From an uncultured Erysipelotrichaceae bacterium (GTDB lineage Bacteria > Bacillota_I > Bacilli_A > RF39 > UBA660), in contig CACXEZ010000084.1 of assembly GCA_902766815.1 (NCBI GenBank), positions 1-9,655 on the forward strand: 9,655 nt of DNA, given 5' to 3'. This document shows, one piece after another, positions 1-5,709 of this stretch; positions within the stretch are counted from its first letter, which is position 1, and each line of letters starts with the position of its first letter. The position numbers and the translations under genes were made by a program. Below the pieces are notes generated by a model that saw only the letters and a list, made by a program, of their open reading frames with translations, was not told the origin of the DNA and made no database searches.

Positions 1-18
1 AATTTTATTTGAATTCAG

Positions 19-47
19 TTGATTTTTATTTTATTTTATTATATAAT
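19..47 (+). promoter_or_regulatory. Sigma-A-type promoter of the SRP RNA gene
   Basis: A -35 element TTGATT (19-24) and a perfect -10 element TATAAT (42-47) are separated by 17 bases, the optimal spacing. Initiation about seven bases downstream would fall at about 54, exactly where the closing stem of the SRP RNA begins. The fit between predicted start and RNA 5' end supports both calls. The spacer contains short ATTTT repeats, which are unremarkable in this AT-rich DNA. Confidence 0.8.
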
Positions 48-53
48 GTTATT

Positions 54-133
54 GGTGCAATAGTGTTTTTTTGGAACCAAGTCAGGATCGGGAGGTAGCA
101 GCTTTAACAAAATACATTATGTGCATCTTTTTT
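54..133 (+). ncRNA. ffs: Signal recognition particle RNA (4.5S-like, small form)
   Basis: This is the RNA core of the signal recognition particle, which binds Ffh and targets nascent membrane and secreted proteins to FtsY at the membrane. The diagnostic part is helix 8 at 81-102: the internal-loop strands CAGG (83-86) and AGCA (97-100) flank a short stem, ATC (87-89) with GGT (94-96), capped by a GNRA tetraloop GGGA (90-93). The ends pair as one long stem, 54-65 with 115-127, with one bulged G at 121. Six T (128-133) follow. The RNA is therefore about 75-80 nt, the short type without an Alu domain, unlike the longer scr RNA of B. subtilis. Its place directly upstream of dnaX matches the scr-dnaX order in Bacillus. 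Exact ends are inferred from pairing. Confidence 0.9.
115..133 (+). terminator. Intrinsic terminator formed by the SRP RNA closing stem
   Basis: The 3' strand of the SRP RNA stem (115-127) is followed directly by six T (128-133). The RNA's own long hairpin followed by a U tract is a plausible Rho-independent terminator, so no separate downstream hairpin is needed. A separate promoter before dnaX agrees with transcription stopping here. Efficiency cannot be judged from sequence. Confidence 0.6.
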
Positions 134-336
134 ATTGTTGTATAAAAGTTTACTTTTTGTTATATATTTGTATAAATTCTTTTATTTTAAGGAAAATATT
201 TGTTAATTATTTGTATATTTTTTATCGTTATAAAAATAACGTAACTAATTTAATTTGTATTACTTTAAAAAATATTTGATTGTTTATTTTTATATATGTG
301 ACAGTTTATAATTTCTATGAATAATTGATTCTATGA
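134..336. other. AT-rich intergenic region without a recognisable gene
   Basis: About 200 bases between the SRP RNA and the dnaX promoter, almost entirely A and T. I see no ORF with a ribosome binding site, no tRNA and no conserved leader. The only structure is a perfect 6-bp inverted repeat (226-231 with 236-241, loop AAAA) lacking a T tract on either strand, so it is not a convincing terminator. Such a spacer separates the independently transcribed SRP RNA from the dnaX operon. Confidence 0.6.
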
Positions 337-365
337 TTGTAAATTTTTTTAATTTTTGATATAAT
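337..365 (+). promoter_or_regulatory. Promoter of the dnaX operon
   Basis: A -10 element TATAAT (360-365) is preceded at 17 bases by TTGTAA (337-342), a four-of-six match to the sigma-A -35 consensus. Transcription would start near 371-372, leaving a very short leader that consists of little more than the ribosome binding site. No regulatory leader structure fits in that space. This is probably the main promoter for the co-directional genes downstream, since no later gap is long enough to hold a clear promoter. Confidence 0.65.
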
Positions 366-373
366 TTTTCTAG

Positions 374-384
374 AAGGTGGTGAT
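374..384 (+). promoter_or_regulatory. Ribosome binding site that sets the dnaX start
   Basis: Bases 374-384 match 10 of 11 positions of the full anti-SD complement AAGGAGGTGAT, the one difference being T for A in the core. A TTG (385-387) and a GTG (388-390) follow in frame. The GTG has the better spacing and gives the family-typical N-terminus MSYLALYRKYRP. The bofA-like gene and holB use the same arrangement, with the motif ending three bases before the start codon. Confidence 0.75.
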
Positions 385-387
385 TTG

Positions 388-2076
388 GTGAGTTATTTGG
401 CTCTATATAGAAAATACCGTCCAAGTAGTTTTTCTGATTTAGTAGGGCAATCTGAAGTGTCTAGTATTATAAAAAATGAAATTGTTAACGATAAAATTTC
501 ACATGCTTATTTGTTTTCAGGTCCTAGAGGGACTGGGAAAACTTCTACTGCGAAAATTATTGCTAAGATGATTAATTGTAATGATTTGCGTGATGATGGG
601 CTTCCTTGTGGAAAATGTCTTAGTTGTCTTAATTTTGATTCTAGTAGTGATGTTGTTGAAATTGATGCTGCTTCTAATAATGGTGTAGATGAAATTCGTG
701 ACTTGCGTGATAAGGTGAATTTGGTTCCTACTTTTGGGAAGTATAAGATATATATTATTGATGAGGTTCATATGTTAACTACTCAGGCTTTTAATGCTTT
801 ATTAAAAACTTTAGAAGAGCCTCCTGCTCATGTTGTGTTTATTTTAGCAACTACAGAGTTTTATAAAATTCCTACTACTGTTGTTTCTAGGTGCCAAAAA
901 TTTCAATTTTTGAAGTTTTCTAATGATGATATAATTAATAGACTTGCTGATATTGCTAGTAAGGAATCTATTTCGATTGATCGTGATGTGTTGAACGAAA
1001 TTGCACGTTTGTCTGATGGAGGAATGAGAGATGCTATTAATATGCTTGATCAATTATCTTCTTTTAAAGATCATGATTTAACTGTTCAAGATGTTTATCA
1101 ATTGAATGGTGTTGTTTCTTACTGTGAATTTTTTGATTTATTGAATTATATATCTCATAATGAAGTGCTTGAAATAGTTAATTTTGTAGAACGATTAGAT
1201 CAAAATGGTAAAAGTTTGGATCGGTTTCTTAGTGATTTTATTTCTTTTCTTAAAGATGTTTTGATTTTTAAGAATGCAGGATATATTGGGGTTTTTGGTT
1301 CAGAGAAGGGTGAATATTTACAGAAGACTTCTAACTTATTTAATGGCGATGAGATATATTCAATGATAATATCTTTTAATGATTTATCTATTAAACTGAA
1401 AAATTCTTCTTTTTCTAAAATTTTTTTGATAATTGAATTTGTTAAATTATCAAAAATTGATAATAATTTAACTAATAATGATAACAAAGTTTTGAGTTAT
1501 GAAAATAACACAAAAAATGAATTTTTACGTAACACTAATTTTTTTAATAAAAATAATGATAAATTAATTGGAAATAACAAAAAGTTAATTAATATTATTG
1601 AGAAAGATAAAAAAAATAGGATTCATAATGCTTTTGCTACAGCCTCTAAAGATTTAAAAATAGATTTCATGAAAAAATGGAATTTGGTTTTGGAAAAGTT
1701 AAATAATGATTCTAATTATATTTCTATTGTGGGAATTATGAGCGATGTTGAGGTAATGGTTGTTGGTAATTATTATGTTATATTTGTTGCTCAGTATGAT
1801 TCTTTATTGGAACGATTAGGTAATTGTATTGATCAGATTGAACAGTTGTTATATGATGTTTATCAAAATAAATATAAAACAGTTTTTCTTGCAAGAGATG
1901 AGTGGAATTATGAGAAAGATAAATATATTTCTGCTTTAAAATCTGGCGAGAAATATGAATATATAAAAGATGATGAAGATTGTATGATTAATCAATTAAA
2001 TTCTGTGGATGAGATTGATTCTGATGTAGAAAAGATTGTTTCTATTTTAGGAAATGAAATAATTTCTTATGAATAA
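388..2076 (+). CDS. dnaX: DNA polymerase III subunit gamma/tau (clamp loader ATPase)
   Basis: This is the ATPase of the clamp loader, which opens the beta clamp and loads it on primed DNA; the long tau form also links polymerases and helicase. With the GTG at 388 as start it has 562 residues. Visible motifs are Walker A GPRGTGKT (45-52), a four-Cys zinc module (C64, C74, C77, C80), the DEVH Walker B (125-128), the SRC arginine-finger motif (167-169) and sensor 2 GGMRDA (211-216). After domain III comes an Asn/Lys-rich, low-complexity linker (about 365-410), then a tau-type C-terminal domain to the end. An A8 run (1609-1616) lies where the linker meets the C-terminal domain: a -1 shift or one extra A gives an immediate TAG and a 410-residue gamma-like protein. 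It is the first gene of the operon, under the promoter at 337-365. The family assignment is certain; the gamma form is inference. Confidence 0.97.
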   Translation: MSYLALYRKYRPSSFSDLVGQSEVSSIIKNEIVNDKISHAYLFSGPRGTGKTSTAKIIAKMINCNDLRDDGLPCGKCLSCLNFDSSSDVVEIDAASNNGVDEIRDLRDKVNLVPTFGKYKIYIIDEVHMLTTQAFNALLKTLEEPPAHVVFILATTEFYKIPTTVVSRCQKFQFLKFSNDDIINRLADIASKESISIDRDVLNEIARLSDGGMRDAINMLDQLSSFKDHDLTVQDVYQLNGVVSYCEFFDLLNYISHNEVLEIVNFVERLDQNGKSLDRFLSDFISFLKDVLIFKNAGYIGVFGSEKGEYLQKTSNLFNGDEIYSMIISFNDLSIKLKNSSFSKIFLIIEFVKLSKIDNNLTNNDNKVLSYENNTKNEFLRNTNFFNKNNDKLIGNNKKLINIIEKDKKNRIHNAFATASKDLKIDFMKKWNLVLEKLNNDSNYISIVGIMSDVEVMVVGNYYVIFVAQYDSLLERLGNCIDQIEQLLYDVYQNKYKTVFLARDEWNYEKDKYISALKSGEKYEYIKDDEDCMINQLNSVDEIDSDVEKIVSILGNEIISYE

Positions 2077-2101
2077 TTTATAATTGAAGGGATGATAAAA
2101 A

Positions 2102-2407
2102 ATGAATATGAATATACAAAATTTGATGCGTGAAGCTCAGAAAATGCAAAAGGATTTACAAAAAACTCAAGAAGATTTGACTAAAACAGAATATGAAGGT
2201 AATTCTTCATTAGTTACTGTTATTTTGAATGGAAATAAGGATGTGAAATCCGTTAAATTGTCTTTGGATGATGATTTTTCAAAAGATGATGTTGAAATAT
2301 TAGAAGATATGTTAGTTGTTGCTTTTCGTGATGCATCTAAAAAAGTTGATGCTGATAAAGAGAAAAAATTAGGTAAATATGGTCAGGGGTTATCAGGATT
2401 GATGTAA
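2102..2407 (+). CDS. ybaB: YbaB/EbfC family nucleoid-associated protein
   Basis: A 101-residue protein of the YbaB/EbfC family (YaaK in Bacillus). Family members are small dimeric DNA-binding proteins thought to act in nucleoid organisation and perhaps with RecR in repair. The N-terminal helix (about 3-30) has the typical MNIQNLMREAQKMQK pattern, followed by a beta-strand core around residues 36-55 with the family's V..V.LNG and V.SV.L patterns, then a long C-terminal helix ending in the Gly-rich tail GKYGQGLSGLM. Length and position between dnaX and recR are exactly as in most bacteria. A ribosome binding site AAGGG (2087-2091) precedes ATG at 2102. A second in-frame ATG at 2108 is possible but less usual. 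Its molecular role is not settled in any organism. Confidence 0.95.
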   Translation: MNMNIQNLMREAQKMQKDLQKTQEDLTKTEYEGNSSLVTVILNGNKDVKSVKLSLDDDFSKDDVEILEDMLVVAFRDASKKVDADKEKKLGKYGQGLSGLM

Positions 2408-2408
2408 T

Positions 2409-3005
2409 ATGTTACCTAATAGCTTAAGAAATTTAATTGATAGTTTTAAGTCTTTACCGGGTATTGGAAGTAAGACTGCTGAAAGATTAGCTTTTTCTAT
2501 GCTTGAATTTGATAAGAGCCATTTAACTAATTTTTCTAATTCTATTTTAGAAGTTCGAGATAATATTAATCATTGTCGTATATGTGGTAATATTTCTGAT
2601 GGAGCGTTGTGTAGTATTTGTTCTAATGAGGAAAGAGATTTTTCTACCATTTTTGTTGTAGAAAAGTCGAAGGATATTATTTTATTTGAAAAATTAGGGA
2701 TTTATCAGGGAGTTTATCATGTTTTAAATGGTTTAATATCTCCTTTGGACGGTATTGGTCCTGATGATATTGATTTAGCTGGTTTAATTAGTAGAGTTGA
2801 ACAGAATTTAATTAAAGAGGTTATTTTGGCATTAAAACCTAGTATTGAAGGAGAAACAACTATGCAATATATTAAGAAAATATTAGAGAATCGTGATATA
2901 AAGGTATCTAAAATTGCTACGGGTGTACCTATTGGTACAGATATGGAATATATTGATTCACTTACTTTGGAGTTAGCGATAGATGAGAGAAAAAATATGA
3001 ATTAA
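2409..3005 (+). CDS. recR: Recombination mediator protein RecR
   Basis: RecR works with RecO, and with RecF in gaps, to load RecA on SSB-coated single-stranded DNA. At 198 residues it has normal length. Domains in order are an N-terminal helix-hairpin-helix (SLPGIGSKTAERLAF, 15-29), a four-Cys zinc finger (C56, C59, C68, C71), a Toprim domain opening at IFVVEKSKDI (81-90) and containing HVLNGLISPLDGIGPDDI (104-121), and a C-terminal Walker B-like segment around GTDMEYIDSLTLELA (176-190). The ATG lies one base after the ybaB stop, so translation is probably coupled. An AGG at 2395-2397 within ybaB is the likely binding site. The ybaB-recR pair is conserved across bacteria. Confidence 0.97.
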   Translation: MLPNSLRNLIDSFKSLPGIGSKTAERLAFSMLEFDKSHLTNFSNSILEVRDNINHCRICGNISDGALCSICSNEERDFSTIFVVEKSKDIILFEKLGIYQGVYHVLNGLISPLDGIGPDDIDLAGLISRVEQNLIKEVILALKPSIEGETTMQYIKKILENRDIKVSKIATGVPIGTDMEYIDSLTLELAIDERKNMN

Positions 3006-3014
3006 TTATTATAA

Positions 3015-3052
3015 AATTATCATACAATTTAATGGGTGATTTTATGATAATT
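3015..3052 (+). repeat. 9-bp inverted repeat enclosing the bofA-like start codon
   Basis: AATTATCAT (3015-3023) is the exact reverse complement of ATGATAATT (3044-3052). The second arm begins with the preferred start codon of the bofA-like gene (ATG 3044). The 20-base loop carries its ribosome binding site GGGTGAT (3034-3040). Folded RNA would pair the start codon while exposing the SD. With only two G:C pairs the stem is weak, and chance is possible in DNA this AT-rich. Confidence 0.4.
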
Positions 3053-3229
3053 AAGTTTTTTCACATTATTAAAAAAGTTATATTAGCAGCTTTATTTATT
3101 TATTCTTTTGATGTTTTTGCAATATCTTTAAATCTTAGTATACCAATTAACTTTTTTACTATTTTGTTAGTAACTTTTTTTGATGTTCCGGCAATGTTTT
3201 GTTTAGTATTATTTTCAATTGTATTTTGA
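3044..3229 (+). CDS. bofA: BofA-like family small membrane protein
   Basis: A 61-residue, very hydrophobic protein with two likely membrane segments (about 8-30 and 33-58) and little else. The stretch SLNLSIPINFFT (28-39) followed by VPA (48-50) resembles the end of B. subtilis BofA, which holds the SpoIVFB protease inactive and so delays pro-sigma-K processing in the forespore outer membrane. Position after recR also matches Bacillus. Aligned from memory, N36 and T39 correspond to BofA N61 and T64, while D23 sits where BofA has N48. It is about 25 residues shorter than BofA at the N-terminus. The start at 3044 is preferred to ATG 3032 because GGGTGAT (3034-3040) would overlap the latter. Whether this organism sporulates is unknown, so the sporulation role is inference from family. 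Confidence 0.72.
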   Translation: MIIKFFHIIKKVILAALFIYSFDVFAISLNLSIPINFFTILLVTFFDVPAMFCLVLFSIVF

Positions 3230-3243
3230 GTGGTGGTGGTATT

Positions 3244-4212
3244 ATGTATTTTGATGATTTTGAAGATAATCAAAGTGTTAGTTATTCTTTATTAAAAAAT
3301 TCTTTATTAAAGGAAAAGTTATCTCATGCTTATTTAATAGATGCTAATTATAATGAAAATGCTTATGATTTTATTATTGCATTTATTAAGATGATTCTTT
3401 GTGATCATCATTATTCTAATTATTTCTATTCGAAATGTAAGGATTGCAATCAATGTGCAAGGATTGATAATGGTAATTATCCTGAGATTAGGATTATAGA
3501 ACCTGAGCATTTGGTTATTAAGAAAGAACAGTTACTTGAATTACAGAACGATTTTAGTCAAACTAGTATTGAGGGAAAATATCTTATCTATATCATAAAA
3601 GATTGTGATAAAATGAATAAACAAGCATCTAATTCCTTACTTAAATTTTTGGAGGAACCAGTTGATGGAATTATTGCTATTTTATGTACTAATCATTTTA
3701 GTAAGTTGTTAAGTACGATTGTTTCTAGATGTCAAATTATTCATTTAAATCATTCTATTAAATTAACTGATTATGATTCTTTCCTTAATTTTGCTCGTTT
3801 ATGTTGTGATAGTGAACAAGAATTACAAGAATTTATGAATGATGAGTCAAAAAAAGTGCTTATTAAGTCTGTTTTTGATTTTATTCTTTATTTTGAAGAA
3901 AATGGGTTGGATATTTTACTTTTTATGAAGAAGATGTGGTATAATAATGTGCAAACGAGGGAAGATAATTTGTTAAGTTTTCAGATTATGATTTATTTTT
4001 ATTATGATGTTTTAAAATATAAGGTTAATGATAGGAATTTTATTTTTTGTAATGACCTTGAATTTATTGAAAAGGTGGCAAATTTTAATTCTTTAGATGC
4101 TATTATAAAAAAGATAGATGTTATTCAATATGGTTATGATATGGTTTTTAGTAATTTAAATGTTAATTTATTATTGGATGACATTATTATTAGGTTAGGT
4201 GAGGTTACATGA
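3244..4212 (+). CDS. holB: DNA polymerase III subunit delta' (clamp loader)
   Basis: The delta' subunit is the structural partner of DnaX in the clamp loader ring. This 322-residue protein shows the typical pattern: HAYLI at 28-32 leads into the nucleotide site, but no GxxxxGKT follows, so it lacks a P-loop as delta' does. Zinc-module cysteines are C53, C65, C68 and C71. The LLKFLEEP segment (132-139) and SRC motif (161-163), the trans arginine finger used by the neighbouring ATPase, are intact. The C-terminal collar domain is poorly conserved. The start at ATG 3244 is chosen over an in-frame ATG at 3199 because the latter lies inside the bofA-like gene and has no binding site, while repeated GGT (3232-3240) directly precedes 3244. 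The stop overlaps the ricT start (ATGA). In B. subtilis tmk, yaaQ and yaaR stand just upstream; here they do not. Confidence 0.93.
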   Translation: MYFDDFEDNQSVSYSLLKNSLLKEKLSHAYLIDANYNENAYDFIIAFIKMILCDHHYSNYFYSKCKDCNQCARIDNGNYPEIRIIEPEHLVIKKEQLLELQNDFSQTSIEGKYLIYIIKDCDKMNKQASNSLLKFLEEPVDGIIAILCTNHFSKLLSTIVSRCQIIHLNHSIKLTDYDSFLNFARLCCDSEQELQEFMNDESKKVLIKSVFDFILYFEENGLDILLFMKKMWYNNVQTREDNLLSFQIMIYFYYDVLKYKVNDRNFIFCNDLEFIEKVANFNSLDAIIKKIDVIQYGYDMVFSNLNVNLLLDDIIIRLGEVT

Positions 4213-4997
4213 ATATAGTAGAAGTTAAACTTAATTATCATCATACGAGTGCATTTTTTAGAAACAGTCGTTTTAATGTGAAAAAAAATTTAACTGTTAT
4301 TGTTGATACAGATAATGGTTTTCAATTTGGAAAGGTAGTAAAAATTATTGCTGATGTAGATTCATTTGATGATATAGAATTGGGAAATGTTGTTCGTATT
4401 GCTTCTAAGAAAGATTATTTGCATCATTTGGAGAATTTAAAATTAGCAACTGATGCATTGTCTAAATGTAAGGAAATAGTTAAAAGAGATGGATTAAATA
4501 TGACCGTTTTAGATAGTTGTTATAATTTTGATAGATCACAGTTATTGTTTCGTTTTATTGCTGATGAAAGGGTTGATTTTAGGAATTTAGCAAAGGAGTT
4601 AGGTTCTACTTTTAGGACAAGAATAGAGCTTAGACAGATTGGTATTCGGGATAAAGCTAAAGAAATTGGTGGTATTGGACCTTGTGGAAGACTTCTTTGT
4701 TGTAGTAGTTTTCTTACAACTTTTGATAGTGTTACTATTAGTATGGCTAAAAATCAGAATGTTTCTTTAAATCCATCTAAGATTAATGGTGTTTGTGGAA
4801 GACTTTTATGTTGTTTGAAATATGAAAATGATGTTTATAGTAATTTTAAAAAAAATTTACCAAAGATTGGTAGTTGTGTGGAATCTGATGAAGGACAAGG
4901 CAAGGTTATTTCTGTTAATACTTTAAAACAAAGTTATGTTGTTGAATTTGATAATAAGAGTAAAGTGGAGTTTTGTTTAAATGATAGTGAAGAATAG
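4209..4997 (+). CDS. ricT: RicT (YaaT), Fe-S subunit of the RNase Y-regulating Ric complex, PSP1 family
   Basis: RicT belongs to the PSP1 C-terminal-domain family. In B. subtilis it forms the RicA-RicF-RicT (Y) complex, which carries [4Fe-4S] clusters and directs RNase Y processing of mRNAs, with effects on sporulation, competence and biofilm. This 262-residue protein has near-standard length. The signature cysteines lie in two repeated motifs: GPCGRLLCC (157-165; C159, C164, C165) and GVCGRLLCC (194-202; C196, C201, C202), the second preceded by NPSKIN. All look intact, so cluster binding is expected. The partners RicA (YmcA) and RicF (YlbF) are not in the window. It overlaps holB by four bases (ATGA), indicating coupled translation, and its end overlaps trmN6 by 17 bases. 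An A8 run at 4281-4288 has no evident recoding role. Confidence 0.94.
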   Translation: MNIVEVKLNYHHTSAFFRNSRFNVKKNLTVIVDTDNGFQFGKVVKIIADVDSFDDIELGNVVRIASKKDYLHHLENLKLATDALSKCKEIVKRDGLNMTVLDSCYNFDRSQLLFRFIADERVDFRNLAKELGSTFRTRIELRQIGIRDKAKEIGGIGPCGRLLCCSSFLTTFDSVTISMAKNQNVSLNPSKINGVCGRLLCCLKYENDVYSNFKKNLPKIGSCVESDEGQGKVISVNTLKQSYVVEFDNKSKVEFCLNDSEE

Positions 4998-5703
4998 ATT
5001 ATTAAATTCAGATTTTATTATATATCAAGATGAGGATTGGTTTAAGTTTTCAATAGACTCTGTATTACTTTCTAATTTTGTAACGATGAATTTACGTACA
5101 AAGAAAGTTATGGATTTAGCAACGGGAAATGCTCCTATACCTATGCTTTTAACTTATAGGACAAAAGCTCAAATTTATGGAGTTGAATTTCAGAAGTGTG
5201 TTTATGATTTGGCTGAACAGTCAATTATTGAAAATCATTTAGAGGATAGAATTCAACTTATTTATGGAGATGTTCGTGAATTAAAAGATTTTTTTGATGG
5301 GGACATTTTTGATGTGATTACTTGTAATCCACCTTATTTTAAGGTTAATGATAAGAGTTTTTTTAATGATAATTCTGTAAAGGCTATGGCTCGGCATGAG
5401 ATAACTTTATCTTTAGGTGATGTGTTGAGATGTGTTTCTTATTTACTTAAGAATGGTGGAATTTTTGCTATGGTTCATAGAACAGAGAGATTTGTTGAGA
5501 TATTGGAGATGTTTAGATATTATCATATTGAGCCTAAGCGAATTCGATTTATTTATCCTAAAGAAGATATGATGAGTGATTTATTTTTAATTGAGGGAAT
5601 TAAAAATGGTAATCCTGGGTTAAAGTTATTGCCACCACTTGTTGTTCATAGGAATAATAATGATTATACGGATGAAGTAAAAGAAATTTTGAATATGAGG
5701 TGA
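4981..5703 (+). CDS. trmN6: tRNA1(Val) A37 N6-methyltransferase-like protein (YabB/TrmN6)
   Basis: A class I SAM-dependent N6-adenine methyltransferase of 240 residues. The E. coli member YfiC methylates A37 of tRNA1(Val); the Bacillus member at this locus is YabB, and its substrate is assumed by homology. The N-terminal FSIDSVLLSNF (23-33) is typical of the family. Motif I, the SAM-binding loop, is DLATGNAPIPML (45-56), with acidic motif II at E69. The catalytic NPPY motif is at 116-119, which is specific to methylation of an exocyclic amino group. The gene starts 17 bases inside ricT. ATG 4981 is chosen, but GTG 4987 is also possible; a GTGGAG stretch 11 bases or so upstream of 4981 is a modest binding site. 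The stop is TGA. In B. subtilis yabA lies between ricT and yabB; it is missing here. Confidence 0.9.
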   Translation: MIVKNRLLNSDFIIYQDEDWFKFSIDSVLLSNFVTMNLRTKKVMDLATGNAPIPMLLTYRTKAQIYGVEFQKCVYDLAEQSIIENHLEDRIQLIYGDVRELKDFFDGDIFDVITCNPPYFKVNDKSFFNDNSVKAMARHEITLSLGDVLRCVSYLLKNGGIFAMVHRTERFVEILEMFRYYHIEPKRIRFIYPKEDMMSDLFLIEGIKNGNPGLKLLPPLVVHRNNNDYTDEVKEILNMR

Positions 5704-5709
5704 AATAGA

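Noticed and set aside
226..241. 6-bp perfect hairpin in the SRP RNA-dnaX spacer as a terminator
   Set aside because: There is no T tract after the stem on either strand and the stem is short; the SRP RNA already ends with its own stem and T6.
517..1487. Three open frames on the minus strand (517-771, 844-1053, 1200-1487)
   Set aside because: They lie wholly inside dnaX, opposite strongly conserved motifs, and have no family resemblance; they are antisense shadows of a real gene.
3199..3243. Longer holB start giving 15 extra residues
   Set aside because: It would overlap the bofA-like coding region, lacks a ribosome binding site, and its extra residues translate the GGT-repeat SD itself; ATG 3244 fits better.
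4281..4288. A second A8 run, in ricT, as a recoding site
   Set aside because: It sits near the N-terminus of a single-domain protein. A slip would give only a short meaningless peptide, so it reads as background and serves as a caution for the dnaX site.
3227..5703. Reassigned TGA (Mycoplasma code 4)
   Set aside because: TGA ends the bofA-like gene, holB and trmN6 at the lengths expected for their families, and no gene contains an in-frame TGA, so the standard code applies.
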